Notes: generated by a model from the letters alone, not told the origin. A stretch of DNA of 64,000 nucleotides from CAVTWS01 sp963732655 (GCA_963732655.1 CAVTAI010000013.1:62001-126000), one strand, 5' to 3'; shown: positions 46,743 to 55,906, numbered from the stretch's first letter. Made by a program: numbers and translations.

Positions 46743-47347
46743 TGGCCCGCATCGACCGGGTCGTCACCTCTGGGATCTTCAGCCTCGACGGCGAGGACTT
46801 CCAGGTCGACAACAACATCTGGCTGGTCGGTGACGATCAGGAGGTCGTCGTCTTCGACGCCGCCCATGACCACCGACCCATCGTCGCGGCGGTCGGTGGC
46901 CGTCGGGTCAAGGCCGTGGTGCTCACCCACGGGCACAACGATCACATCAACGCCGCGGCCGAGCTCGCCGAGGCGGTCGATGCACCGATCTGGTTGCATC
47001 CGGCCGACACCATGCTCTGGGAAGTCGTGTACCCCGACCGGCGCGTCGATGATCCGCTAGCCGAAGGTCGGCGCATCGAGGTGGGTGGCGTCGAGATCTC
47101 GGTGTTGCACACGCCCGGGCATTCTCCCGGCGGTTGCTGCTTCCACCTCCGCGCCGACGGGGTGTTGTTCTCCGGCGACACGTTGTTCAACGGGGGCCCC
47201 GGCGCGACCGGGCGCTCCTTCTCCGACCACGACCTGATCGTGGCCAGCATCACGGATCGTTTGCTCGTGCTGCCGGACGCGACGGTGGTGCACACCGGCC
47301 ATGGCGACTCCACGAGCATCGGCGCCGAGCGCACGCACATCACGTGA
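46742..47347 (+). CDS. MBL-fold metallo-hydrolase, mscR partner
   Basis: 201 residues. Metallo-beta-lactamase fold with the zinc motif THGHNDHINAA (H-x-H-x-D-H), further ligands in HTPGHSPGG, FSGDTLF and HTGHGDST. A hydrolase of this type follows mscR in mycobacteria and is thought to hydrolyse S-formylmycothiol or a similar thioester, the glyoxalase II fold. The ATG at 46742 overlaps the mscR stop. It is in frame with the first part of mscR only because of the frameshift there, so the apparent long fusion is not real. Confidence 0.88.
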   Translation: MARIDRVVTSGIFSLDGEDFQVDNNIWLVGDDQEVVVFDAAHDHRPIVAAVGGRRVKAVVLTHGHNDHINAAAELAEAVDAPIWLHPADTMLWEVVYPDRRVDDPLAEGRRIEVGGVEISVLHTPGHSPGGCCFHLRADGVLFSGDTLFNGGPGATGRSFSDHDLIVASITDRLLVLPDATVVHTGHGDSTSIGAERTHIT

Positions 47348-47730
47348 CCGGGGGGAGCGACCGGCCGATCGACGCAAGCTCGGCCGGTTGGATCGCGGTC
47401 GCCGGCGGGTTGCCCGCGGGAGCGGTGGCCGAGGCCCAGGTCGGTGACCTCGATCTGGTCGTGTGGCGGACGGCTGGGGGTCGACCGTGTGTCTTCGAGG
47501 CCCGATGCCCGCACCAGTGGTCGCACCTCGCATTCGAGGGCGCGGTCGATGGTGACGAGCTCGTCTGCCTGGCCCACTTCTGGCGGTTCGATGCTGACGG
47601 TCGCGGCACCAAGGTCAACGTGAAAGGTCGCCGCGACGACAAGGCCGACATCGCCACGTTCGAGTGCCGGGACGATGGCGAGGTCATTTGGCTCCGGGAC
47701 CCCGGTTCGGGTGAGGATACGCGCCCATGA
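47344..47730 (+). CDS. single-domain Rieske [2Fe-2S] protein
   Basis: 128 residues from GTG 47344, overlapping the MBL stop (GTGA). The Rieske ligands are C-P-H and C-L-A-H, separated by 17 residues, as in Rieske ferredoxins of oxygenase systems. No catalytic oxygenase domain is attached. Coupled by ATGA to an LLM oxidoreductase, so it may donate electrons to that enzyme or act as a redox switch. Confidence 0.82.
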   Translation: MTGGSDRPIDASSAGWIAVAGGLPAGAVAEAQVGDLDLVVWRTAGGRPCVFEARCPHQWSHLAFEGAVDGDELVCLAHFWRFDADGRGTKVNVKGRRDDKADIATFECRDDGEVIWLRDPGSGEDTRP

Positions 47731-48611
47731 AGATCAGCATGACCCTGCCCACGATGTTGCCCGGGTTCGATCGTCGGAGGGCGTTGGAGTGGTGCCGGCT
47801 GATCGACGACGGTCCGTTTCACTCGCTGGCGGTCGGTGAGCGGATCAATCATTGGAACACCGATCAGCACACCACGCTGTCGTTCGCGGCGGGCGTGACG
47901 GAGCGGGTGCGCATCGTGCCGACCATCGTGATCCTTCCCGCCCATCCGGTGGTCGCCATGGCCAAGGCGTTGGCCACGCTCGATGTTCTGTCCGGCGGCC
48001 GCCTCACCGTGGGCGTGGGCGTTGGCGGGCGCGAGCAGGACTATCGTTCGCTGGAGAAGCCCTACCGTCGTACGCACCAGACGCTTGACGATCAGGTGAC
48101 AGCGCTCCGTCACATCTGGTCGGGCGCGTCACCGTTCGAGGGTTCGCCGCCCGTCGGCCCGCCGCCGGTCCAAGTCGGTGGACCACCCGTCCTGTCGGCG
48201 TGCATGGGTCCGAAGTCGATCGCTCGCTCGGCCCGATGGGCCGACGGCGTCGATGGGTTCACGCTGGCCCCCGATACCGACGATCATTCGGTGTGGTTCA
48301 GCTCCGTCGTCGACGCGTGGTCTGCGGCCGGGCGGGGCGAGCGGCCCTGGCTGGCCTCCAGCTTCTGGTTCGCGCTCGGGGCTGATGGCCCCACGATGTT
48401 GGCCGGATACGCCCGGGACTACATGGCGATCGCCGGGGACGAAGCAGCTGATTTCATGGCCGCGCTGGCGTCGGCCAACTCGACCGAACGGGTGAGCGTC
48501 GGCCTCGTCCGTTTGGCCGAGGCCGGATGCGACGAGGTCTTTCTCGTCCCCACGACCGTCGATGTCGGCGTGCTCGACGACCTCGCCCCGCTGATCGCGC
48601 CGTACGTCTGA
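47727..48611 (+). CDS. LLM class F420-dependent oxidoreductase
   Basis: 294 residues. KISMTLPTMLPGFDRRRALE at the start, ERVRIVPTIVILPAHPVV in the middle, and LSGGRLTVGVGVGGREQDY are typical of the F420-binding LLM subgroup. Last gene of the mscR operon (ATGA overlap with the Rieske gene). It may act on an aldehyde or a mycothiol-linked compound. Substrate not known. Confidence 0.85.
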   Translation: MKISMTLPTMLPGFDRRRALEWCRLIDDGPFHSLAVGERINHWNTDQHTTLSFAAGVTERVRIVPTIVILPAHPVVAMAKALATLDVLSGGRLTVGVGVGGREQDYRSLEKPYRRTHQTLDDQVTALRHIWSGASPFEGSPPVGPPPVQVGGPPVLSACMGPKSIARSARWADGVDGFTLAPDTDDHSVWFSSVVDAWSAAGRGERPWLASSFWFALGADGPTMLAGYARDYMAIAGDEAADFMAALASANSTERVSVGLVRLAEAGCDEVFLVPTTVDVGVLDDLAPLIAPYV

Positions 48612-48671
48612 ACCCGTCCGGGCGGTCTGAGCGTCAGGGTTCGGACCACCCTCAACGAAGAGAGATCTGCT

Positions 48672-49415
48672 GTGGTGCGATTTGCCGAGATCGAAGGCTT
48701 GTTGAACTTCCGCGACCTGGGTGGGTATGAATCGATCGACGGTGGATCGACCCAACGAGGTCGGGTCTTCCGCTCCGACTCGCTCCATCGAGCGACGCCC
48801 GCCGGCCGCCAGCTCCTCGTCGACCGATACGCGCTGACGACCGCGATCGATCTCCGCTCCGCCGAGGAGCGGAAACGGACTGGGATGTTGCCCGAGGATC
48901 TGGGCATTCGGTGCGTCCACATCGACGTGATCGATCGGGGCATGAACGCGTCGCACAACCGCGCCAGCATCGATGCCGCGACATCGGTCGGTCAGATCTA
49001 CCTGTCGATGGCCAGGAGCTCCGGTGCGGCGTTCGCCGAGGCCGTCACCGTGATCGCCGAGTCCGACGGACCGGTGGCGTACTACTGCTCGGCGGGCAAG
49101 GACCGGACCGGCATCTTGTCGGCGTTGATCCTGAGCCTCGTCGGAGTCGGAGACGACCATGTCATGGCTGACTTCGCGGTCACCGATCTGCGGGCCAAGG
49201 CCATCACCGACCGTTCGATGATCGAGTCACCCGGCATCGAGAAGGTCTGGTCCCGTCTGCCCGAGGGCATCACGGGGGCCCCGATCGGTGCCATGGCCGA
49301 GCTGATCGAGCTCCTCCGCCAGGAGTACGGAGGATGGCCCGACTACGCCGCGACGCACGGCGTCACCGACGACACGGTCGCCCGGCTCCGCCGGTTGCTG
49401 CTCGTACCCACCTGA
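48672..49415 (+). CDS. tyrosine-type protein (or lipid) phosphatase
   Basis: 247 residues from GTG 48672 (GTG 48675 is equally possible). The P-loop YYCSAGKDRTGILSAL (C-x5-R) is at about residue 138; the start LLNFRDLGGY is the mark of the Tyr_phosphatase_3 family, which includes secreted mycobacterial PtpB. No signal peptide is visible. It stands 60 nt after the mscR operon and 79 nt before the conservon. A partner kinase is not in the window. Confidence 0.88.
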   Translation: MVRFAEIEGLLNFRDLGGYESIDGGSTQRGRVFRSDSLHRATPAGRQLLVDRYALTTAIDLRSAEERKRTGMLPEDLGIRCVHIDVIDRGMNASHNRASIDAATSVGQIYLSMARSSGAAFAEAVTVIAESDGPVAYYCSAGKDRTGILSALILSLVGVGDDHVMADFAVTDLRAKAITDRSMIESPGIEKVWSRLPEGITGAPIGAMAELIELLRQEYGGWPDYAATHGVTDDTVARLRRLLLVPT

Positions 49416-49494
49416 GTCGAACGGCCCGTTGCCCTCAAGACGGCCCTCCTGGACCCCGATACTCGGAAGTCGGCCCGTCGAAGGAGGCACGCCG

Positions 49495-51366
49495 GTGTTC
49501 AATCGCCTTCCCCTGCGCACCAAGCTCATCGCTGCGGTCGCAATCCCCATCCTGGCCTTCATCCCGCTGGCGCTGATCGCGGTATCCACGTTCCGGGCCG
49601 TGCAGATCAACGGCGCCGAGTACGACGAGATCATCGAGGCCGAAGACATCGTCGCCGACGTCCTTCCGCCTCCGCACTACCTGATCGAGACCTATCTCAC
49701 GGCGCGCGAAGTCGTCAGCGTGCAGGATCCGGCCGAGAAGCAGGAGTTGCTGGTCCGCCTCGATCAGCTCGAAGCCGAGTTCGAGGAACGTCACCAGTAC
49801 TGGTTGTCCGGCGAGTTGTCGGAGGAGCCGGTGTTGAGCGAGGCGCTGAACGGCGCCGCGTACGACTCCGGGCTCGCACTCATCACGGCGATCGAGACCC
49901 AGCTGATCCCGATCCTCGACCAGGATCACGCCACCCAAGAGGCTGTCCTGGACGACGTGATCCGCCCCGCCTACCTCACCCACCGTGCTGCGGTCGACGA
50001 GGTGGTGGCCCTGGGTCTGGAACGTCAGGTCGAGCTGGAGGCCGAGGCCTCCGACCTGGTGTCGAGCCGCTTCACGCTCTTGATCGGTGCCGCGGTGGCG
50101 CTGGTCGTCGGTGTGGGCATCATCGCCTCCGTCCTGACCCGCAGCATCCGGCGGCCGCTCGACCGGCTACGTGAGCAGGCCGAGCGCACGGCCAGCGAAT
50201 GGCTTCCCGCCGCGGTGGCCCAGGTGCAATCAGGCGTCGAGGTGGCGATCCCGCCGGTCGAGCTCCCTGAGGCGCAGGACGAGATCTACTCGCTGGCCAA
50301 GTCGTTCGCCGGCGTGCAGGACACCGCGCTACGGCTGGCGACTGAGCAGGCCGCCATGCGGGCCTCGGTCACGAACTCGTTCGTCCAGCTCGGTCGCCGC
50401 AATCACGGTCTCCTGGGCCGCTCGCTCGAGCAGCTGTCCAAGCTGGAGTCCGACGAGCGCGACCCGGAGCGCCTGAACGCCCTGTACAAGGTCGACCACC
50501 TCACGACCCGCATGCGCCGGAACGCCGAATCGCTGCTCGTCCTGGCCGACAACCCGCCGCTTCGCACCTGGTCCAAGCCCGTCTCGGTGCTCGACGTCGT
50601 GCGCTCGGCCATCTCCGAGATCGAAGCCTTCGATCGGGTGTCGGTGGCCAACCTGGAAGCGGCCACGGTGCGAGGCACCGCCGTCGCCGACATCTCCCAC
50701 CTGCTGGCCGAGCTGCTGGAGAACGGAGCCGCCTTCTCGCCGCCCGGCACCGAGGTCCAGGTGTACGGCCGGATGCTGTCCAACGGCTACCAGATCGCGG
50801 TCGTCGACTCCGGCATCGGTATGACCGACGAGCAGCTGGCGGCCGCCAACGAGCGGGTCGCCGAATCCGGCTCGGTGTCCGATGCCTCGCTGGCCACCAT
50901 GGGGTTGCACGTGGTCGGTCGCCTGGCGGCCCGTCACGGCATCCTGATGCGCTTCACCCGATCGCCTCGTGAGGGTGTGGTGGCGACCGTCGTGCTCCCG
51001 ACCAGCGTCTTGGGTGAAACCGATCTGGTCGAGGCTCCGAACCTGCCTCGACCGACGGCCCCGGCCACCGCCGACCCGGGTGTCCTCGCCGAAGCGAGCC
51101 AACCCGACACCGAACGCCGCGTCGCCGTGATGAGTCGACTCCAAGCGATGGCTGAGCCCTCCGCCGAGCGGGCCGAGCCGGTCGCCCCCCAGGTCCCGAC
51201 GACCGTCGGGGCGGCGCTTCCCTCCCGGGCGTCGGCCCCGGCTGCGCCGGCCGACGACGAACACCAGGCGGCGGCGGCCGCGCCCGTCTATGACGCCTCG
51301 GCGATCGGCTCGGCCCTCGGGTCGTTCCAGCAGGGCCACGATGCTGCAAGGAAGGCCAACTCATGA
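49495..51366 (+). CDS. cvnA: conservon sensor histidine-kinase-like protein CvnA
   Basis: 623 residues from GTG 49495, with AAGGAGG 6 nt upstream. First transmembrane helix near residues 11-33, an extracytoplasmic sensor of about 170 residues, second helix near 202-222 and a HAMP-like linker. Then RRNHGLLGRSLEQLSKLESD and LTTRMRRNAESLLVLAD are typical of the CvnA family, and the ATPase domain has ELLENGAAFSPP and DSGIGMTDEQL. The C-terminal 150 residues are Ala/Pro-rich. In Streptomyces CvnA works with CvnB-D as a membrane signal complex resembling eukaryotic G-protein systems. Confidence 0.9.
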   Translation: MFNRLPLRTKLIAAVAIPILAFIPLALIAVSTFRAVQINGAEYDEIIEAEDIVADVLPPPHYLIETYLTAREVVSVQDPAEKQELLVRLDQLEAEFEERHQYWLSGELSEEPVLSEALNGAAYDSGLALITAIETQLIPILDQDHATQEAVLDDVIRPAYLTHRAAVDEVVALGLERQVELEAEASDLVSSRFTLLIGAAVALVVGVGIIASVLTRSIRRPLDRLREQAERTASEWLPAAVAQVQSGVEVAIPPVELPEAQDEIYSLAKSFAGVQDTALRLATEQAAMRASVTNSFVQLGRRNHGLLGRSLEQLSKLESDERDPERLNALYKVDHLTTRMRRNAESLLVLADNPPLRTWSKPVSVLDVVRSAISEIEAFDRVSVANLEAATVRGTAVADISHLLAELLENGAAFSPPGTEVQVYGRMLSNGYQIAVVDSGIGMTDEQLAAANERVAESGSVSDASLATMGLHVVGRLAARHGILMRFTRSPREGVVATVVLPTSVLGETDLVEAPNLPRPTAPATADPGVLAEASQPDTERRVAVMSRLQAMAEPSAERAEPVAPQVPTTVGAALPSRASAPAAPADDEHQAAAAAPVYDASAIGSALGSFQQGHDAARKANS

Positions 51367-51797
51367 GCACCGGATCGGTCGAACTCAGTCCCGCCGCCCG
51401 CGAGATCCATTGGTTGATGGAAGACCTGGTCACCCGGGTCCCGGCGATCCAGGCCGCGCTGGCCGTCTCGTCGGACGGGCTGCTCATGGCCCGCTCGTCG
51501 ACCCTCGATCGAGTCGGGTCGGAACACCTGGCCGCCGTCGTCGCCGGGTTCCGTTCTCTCGGTGACGGCGCGGCACCCGTGCTCGGCGTCGGGCAGCCCG
51601 AACAGGTCGTGCTCGTGGCCAGCGAGGGCTTCCTCGTGGTGTCGGCGGTCGGTCAGGGCTCGGCCCTGGGTGTGGTGGCCAGCAAACCCTGCGATCTCGG
51701 TCTCATCGGGTACGAGCTGGCCCTCACCGCCACGCGGATCGGCGCGGCTCTGACGCCCACGCTCATGACCGAGCTGAAGCGGAGTGTCCTTCGGTGA
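51363..51797 (+). CDS. cvnB: roadblock/LC7 domain protein CvnB
   Basis: 144 residues, a single roadblock/LC7 domain (IHWLMEDLVTRVPAIQAALA ... VGQGSALGVVASKPCDLG). Roadblock proteins act on small GTPases, here CvnD. ATG overlaps the cvnA stop (ATGA), and the stop overlaps the cvnC start. Confidence 0.93.
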   Translation: MSTGSVELSPAAREIHWLMEDLVTRVPAIQAALAVSSDGLLMARSSTLDRVGSEHLAAVVAGFRSLGDGAAPVLGVGQPEQVVLVASEGFLVVSAVGQGSALGVVASKPCDLGLIGYELALTATRIGAALTPTLMTELKRSVLR

Positions 51798-52207
51798 GCG
51801 ATTCGGAGAGCTCGTCGGGCGACGAGCTCGTCCGTTCCTTCCTCACCACCTACCGCCGTGAGGAGGAGGAGGATGGGGAGGGGTCGACCAGCATCGTCCG
51901 CCCGTACACCATCACCGGGGGCCGCACCGAGGCCTCTCGCGGCGACGTTCGTTTCGAGTCGGTGATCGTGGCCACTCCGTCGGGTCAGGAGGAGCCCGGC
52001 CTCACCCCTGAGATCGCGGCGCTGGTGGCCCACGCCGACCGTCCGCGGTCGATCGTCGAGGTGGCCCACCGGGCGGTGTTGCCCCTCGGGGTCGCCCTGG
52101 TGCTGGCCGGGGATGCGGTCGACGCCGGTTGGCTGCGGTGTTCGGCCAAGGTCGCCCACGATCGATCGTTTGTCCAACGAGTCCGGGAGGGTGTCCGTGC
52201 ACTCTGA
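51794..52207 (+). CDS. cvnC: DUF742 protein CvnC
   Basis: 137 residues. VRPYTITGGRTEAS and the winged-helix-like stretch IAALVAHADRPRSIVEVAHR followed by VLAGDAVDAGWL match DUF742, the third conservon member. GTG start overlaps the cvnB stop. It is thought to bridge the sensor and the GTPase. Confidence 0.9.
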   Translation: MSDSESSSGDELVRSFLTTYRREEEEDGEGSTSIVRPYTITGGRTEASRGDVRFESVIVATPSGQEEPGLTPEIAALVAHADRPRSIVEVAHRAVLPLGVALVLAGDAVDAGWLRCSAKVAHDRSFVQRVREGVRAL

Positions 52208-52760
52208 GCCCATCGACGACCTCCCCATGCCGGCCAAGCTCTTGGTCTCCGGCGGGTTCGGTGTCGGCAAGACCACCTTCGTCGGGACTCTCTCGGAGAT
52301 CCCGCCGTTCAACACCGAAGCGGCCATGACGGACCGCTCCGTCGGTGTCGATGACACCGGTACGGTCATGACCAAGACGACCACCACGGTGGCGTTCGAC
52401 TTCGGCCGGGTGACGCTCGACAAGAGCCTCGTGCTGTACCTCTTCGGGACGCCGGGCCAGGGTCGTTTCGGCTACCTGTGGGACGACCTCGCGGAAGGTG
52501 CCCTCGGTGCCGTGGTCCTCGTCGACACCCTCCGGTTGGCGGACTGCTTCGACGCCGTGAACTGGTTCGAGCGCCGCATGCTGCCGTTTGTCGTCGCCAT
52601 CAACTGCTTCGATGGGCAGCTGCACCATCACGCCGATGACGTGCGGGCCGCTCTCGGCATCGGGAGCCACATCCCGGTGGTCACGACCGACGCCCGCAAC
52701 ATCAGCGCCGTCAAGAACACGGTTTTGACACTGCTCGACCACGTGCTCGAGCTCACCTGA
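52197..52760 (+). CDS. cvnD: conservon GTPase CvnD
   Basis: 187 residues from GTG 52197, with GGGAGG 6 nt upstream; overlaps cvnC by 11 nt. P-loop SGGFGVGKTTFVGTL, switch region TDRSVGVDDTGTVMTKTTTT, DTPGQ-like motif LFGTPGQGRF and the NKxD-like NCFDGQ. A Ras-like small GTPase of the MglA/Cvn group. The stop codon begins the second copy of a 32-bp duplication. No cytochrome P450 follows, unlike several Streptomyces conservons. Confidence 0.92.
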   Translation: MHSEPIDDLPMPAKLLVSGGFGVGKTTFVGTLSEIPPFNTEAAMTDRSVGVDDTGTVMTKTTTTVAFDFGRVTLDKSLVLYLFGTPGQGRFGYLWDDLAEGALGAVVLVDTLRLADCFDAVNWFERRMLPFVVAINCFDGQLHHHADDVRAALGIGSHIPVVTTDARNISAVKNTVLTLLDHVLELT

Positions 52761-52789
52761 CACTGCTCGACCACGTGCTCGAGCTCACC
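52726..52789. repeat. exact 32-bp tandem duplication at the end of cvnD
   Basis: TGACACTGCTCGACCACGTG plus twelve bases at 52726-52757 and again at 52758-52789. The second copy starts with the cvnD stop codon, so the last codons of the gene are repeated as untranslated sequence. Confidence 0.95.
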
Positions 52790-52846
52790 TGACTGGTCAG
52801 CGTCGAACCTCACCCCGCATGGCGAGGCCTCTGGCAGACTCGCGGC

Positions 52847-53692
52847 ATGCCTGAGCTCGCCTTCAAGATCGCTCCCCACCACGTCGATTGGCCCACCCTG
52901 CTCGAAGGGTGGCGCATCGCTGATGGCATCGACACCTACGTCCAAGGGTGGAACTTCGACCACTTCTACCCGATCCAGGGCGATACCTCCGGGCCGTGCC
53001 TCGAAGGGTGGGTCACGCTGACCGCTGCCGCGCAGGCGACGCATCGCCTGCGGGTCGGCTGTCTGGTGAACGGCGTCGTCTACCGGCACCCGGCCGTGCT
53101 GGCCAACATGGCGTCCACGCTCGACATCGTGTCGGGCGGGCGCTTGGAGCTGGGTCTCGGCGCCGGCTGGAACGAGCAGGAGTGCGACGCCTACGGCATC
53201 GAGTTGGGCACGTTGACGGAACGGTTCGATCGGTTCGACGAAGCGTGCGACATCGTGCGATCCCTCCTGGCTGAGGAGACGACCTCGTACGAAGGCCGGT
53301 ACTTCACGTTGACCGAAGCCCGGAACGAACCGAAGGGTCCTCAGCAGCCACTCGCGATCTGCATCGGCGGCGACGGCGAGCGCCGAACCTTGCGGACGGT
53401 GGCGCGCGTCGCCGATCACTGGAACATCCCGTACTTCACGCCCGAACGGTATGCCCACAGGTCGGAGGTCCTGGCCGAGCACTGCGCGGCCATCGGCCGG
53501 GATCCAGCCACCATCAAACGCTCGACGCACGTCTTCGCTCGCGAGGGCGAGGGCCCGGGGGCGGTGGCCGACCAGGCCGAGCAGGTGTTTGCGGCCGGCA
53601 TCGATCAGGCGATCGTCTACCTGCAGCCGCCGATCGACCTGTCGGTCCTCGAACCCATTGCCGCCGCCTGCGCCGACCTCGTCGCCGGTTGA
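52847..53692 (+). CDS. LLM class F420-dependent oxidoreductase
   Basis: 281 residues. MPELAFKIAPHHVDWPTLLE, HFYPIQGDTSGPCLEGW, LVNGVVYRHPAVLANMASTL and SGGRLELGLGAGWNEQE are marks of the F420-dependent LLM subgroup found widely in mycobacteria. It stands alone 87 nt after cvnD. Substrate unknown. Confidence 0.87.
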   Translation: MPELAFKIAPHHVDWPTLLEGWRIADGIDTYVQGWNFDHFYPIQGDTSGPCLEGWVTLTAAAQATHRLRVGCLVNGVVYRHPAVLANMASTLDIVSGGRLELGLGAGWNEQECDAYGIELGTLTERFDRFDEACDIVRSLLAEETTSYEGRYFTLTEARNEPKGPQQPLAICIGGDGERRTLRTVARVADHWNIPYFTPERYAHRSEVLAEHCAAIGRDPATIKRSTHVFAREGEGPGAVADQAEQVFAAGIDQAIVYLQPPIDLSVLEPIAAACADLVAG

Positions 53693-53766
53693 CCACCCCT
53701 TCCCCGCCTTGGCCCGGTCCGCACCGATTCCCCTCCCTCGCCGTCCTCCTCCTGCGATGAGCGTGT

Positions 53767-53783
53767 CCTCCTCGCGGAGGAGG
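53767..53783. terminator. small perfect hairpin before a histidine kinase gene
   Basis: CCTCCTC and GAGGAGG around a GCG loop, 75 nt after the oxidoreductase stop and 58 nt before the kinase start. Could end the upstream transcript. Confidence 0.35.
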
Positions 53784-53827
53784 CGCGGGTCGTCGTGAGG
53801 ACCGATGCCAGGGACGTTCGGTGGAGG

Positions 53828-53833
53828 TACCGT
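53828..53833 (+). promoter_or_regulatory. putative -10 (TACCGT) of the histidine kinase
   Basis: TANNNT 7 nt before ATG 53841, the reason for choosing that start over ATG 53805. Confidence 0.4.
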
Positions 53834-53840
53834 TCTCCCC

Positions 53841-55088
53841 ATGGCTCCCATGGGGCATCCCGGTCGGTGGGTGATGGCGGTTGTACGCCGTCATCCGTTC
53901 GAGTTCGACATCGCGTTCGCGGCGGTCATGACCATCGGAAGCGTGGCGGGGTTCCTCACCGCAGAACCGGAAGGCAGCGAGCGGGACGCTGACGCGTTCG
54001 GTTTGCTTCTGGTCCTGATCAGCGCCGGAGTGCTGGCCTGGCGTCGGCGCGCTCCGCTGACGACGTTGTGGGTGGCGACCGCGGCGGTCATCTCGTTCTG
54101 GATCCTCGACTACCCGACGGATTTCGACCCGGCGATGGTCTTCGCCATGTACGCGGCCACCGCGCACGGGAAGGATCGCCGACTGACTGCTCGGACCGTC
54201 GTCGCCTCCCTGACCGTCATCACCGGTGTCGCGGTCACCGGGGTGATCGTGACCGAGGAGGCGCTCACGTTTGCCGAGGCGGTGGGCGTCTTCCTCATCT
54301 TCGGTACGGCCGCCGCGGTCGGCGAGATCGTGTACGGCCGAGGCCAACGGCTCCACGATCTCGAGGTACGGGCGGCCCGAGCGGAGGCCGAACGCGAGGC
54401 CAACGCCCGGCAGGCCGTGCTCGACGAACGCACCCGCATCGCCCGTGAGATGCACGACGTGGTGGCCCACGGGATGAGCGTCATGGTCGTCCAGGCCGGA
54501 GCGGCTCGTCGGGTACTCGGCACGGACCCGGAGCGGGCGACCGAGGCGCTGGCGACCATCGAGGCCACGGGCCGGGAGGCGCTGGCCGAGATGCGGCGCA
54601 TGCTGGGCGTGCTTCGCCAATCGGCTGACGAAGCGGCGGTCCTGGCCCCGCAGCCGACATTGCCCGACCTCGACAGTCTGCTGGCCCACTGCCGGGAAGC
54701 AGGGTTGTCCGTCACGTTCGAGATGGAGGGCGAGCCGCCCGAGCTCGGTGCCGGCCGAGAGTTGGCCGTGTACCGAGTCGTGCAGGAGGCGCTGACCAAT
54801 GTCATCCGTCACGCCGGCCCGGCCCGGTGTGCGGTGACCCTGCGGTTCGAGACGGACCATGTGCTCATCGACATCCTCGACGACGGACGGGGGGCGGCGG
54901 TGTCGATCGCCGGTGCGTCGCCGCCCGGTGGTCACGGGCTCGTCGGGATGCGCGAGCGGGTCGAGCTGTACCGGGGGCGGCTCACCGCCGGCCCCCGTGC
55001 CGGCGGCGGGTTCGGTGTACACGCCGCCATCCCGTACAGCGGCGCCGACCTGCCAGCTCCGGCCGGTGTCGGGCGTGGTGTCCGGTGA
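53841..55088 (+). CDS. sensor histidine kinase, HisKA_3 type
   Basis: 415 residues. Four to six hydrophobic helices in the first 150 residues with almost no outer loop, which is typical of intramembrane-sensing kinases. Then REMHDVVAHGMSVMVVQAGA holds the phospho-acceptor His, and the ATPase domain has LTNVIRHAGPARCAVTL and DDGRGAAV. The stop overlaps the regulator start (GTGA). With the ABC transporter downstream this resembles envelope-stress or antimicrobial-resistance modules. Confidence 0.88.
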   Translation: MAPMGHPGRWVMAVVRRHPFEFDIAFAAVMTIGSVAGFLTAEPEGSERDADAFGLLLVLISAGVLAWRRRAPLTTLWVATAAVISFWILDYPTDFDPAMVFAMYAATAHGKDRRLTARTVVASLTVITGVAVTGVIVTEEALTFAEAVGVFLIFGTAAAVGEIVYGRGQRLHDLEVRAARAEAEREANARQAVLDERTRIAREMHDVVAHGMSVMVVQAGAARRVLGTDPERATEALATIEATGREALAEMRRMLGVLRQSADEAAVLAPQPTLPDLDSLLAHCREAGLSVTFEMEGEPPELGAGRELAVYRVVQEALTNVIRHAGPARCAVTLRFETDHVLIDILDDGRGAAVSIAGASPPGGHGLVGMRERVELYRGRLTAGPRAGGGFGVHAAIPYSGADLPAPAGVGRGVR

Positions 55089-55750
55089 CGCTTCGGGTTG
55101 CGGTCGTCGACGATCAGGAGTTGATGCGCACCGGGTTCACCATGATCCTCGACTGCGAGCCGGACATCGAGGTCGTGGGCGGCGCCACCAACGGCGTATT
55201 GGGCCTGGAGCTGTGCCGTCGGGAGCGGCCCGATGTCGTCCTGATGGACATCCGCATGCCCGAGATGGATGGCATCGAAGCCACCCGTCTCCTGCGCGCC
55301 GATCCGGATGTCATCACCCGCGTACTGGTGTTGACCACGTTCGATCTCGACGAGTACGTGTACTCCGCCGTGCGGGCCGGTGCATCGGGCTTCCTGCTGA
55401 AGGACTCACCGGCTGAGGAGCTGGTTCGGGCCGTGCGGGTGGTGGCGGCCGGGGAGAGCCTGCTGTCGCCGTCGGTCACGCGCCGTTTGATCGAGGAGTT
55501 CGCTCGCCAACCATCCGGCGCGGAAGCCCCACCACCCGCGCTCGACGCGCTGACGGACCGCGAGACCGACGTGCTTCGTCTGGTGGCGCGCGGATTGTCC
55601 AACCAGGAGATCGCCGACTCCTTGTACCTCGGTGAGACCACGGTGAAGACCCACGTCAGCCGCGTGCTCATGAAACTCGGCGTGCGCGATCGCGTCCAGG
55701 CCGTCGTCGTGGCCTACGAGGCCGGACTCGTCCGGCCGGGGCAGGGCTGA
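55085..55750 (+). CDS. NarL/LuxR-type response regulator
   Basis: 221 residues. Receiver: RVAVVDDQELMRTGF, Asp in VVLMDIRMPEMDG and Lys in FLLKDSPAE. HTH: LTDRETDVLRLVARGLSNQE and LGETTVKTHVSRVLMKLGV. It likely acts on the 156-bp interval before the ABC transporter genes, which has GGTGGTCC and GGTCCGGGTCC-like sequences and a possible -10 TACCGT near 55865. Confidence 0.92.
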   Translation: MTLRVAVVDDQELMRTGFTMILDCEPDIEVVGGATNGVLGLELCRRERPDVVLMDIRMPEMDGIEATRLLRADPDVITRVLVLTTFDLDEYVYSAVRAGASGFLLKDSPAEELVRAVRVVAAGESLLSPSVTRRLIEEFARQPSGAEAPPPALDALTDRETDVLRLVARGLSNQEIADSLYLGETTVKTHVSRVLMKLGVRDRVQAVVVAYEAGLVRPGQG

Positions 55751-55906
55751 CGCCGTAAGGGGTCCGATCATCCCTGAGGACGACATCGGGGGTGGTCCGG
55801 GTCCCCCGTCGGCGGGAGGGGCGAATCACCCTCGGGCGGGACGACGCGTCGAGGGGACTTCCTTACCGTCAGCAGGGTCACCTATCACGCCTTTCGGAGG
55901 CCCCCG

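Noticed and set aside
45617..47347. One long frame suggesting an alcohol dehydrogenase-MBL hydrolase fusion
   Set aside because: The true C terminus of the dehydrogenase is in the +1 frame and ends at 46742. The fusion appears only because an extra base near 46551 shifts the dehydrogenase into the hydrolase frame.
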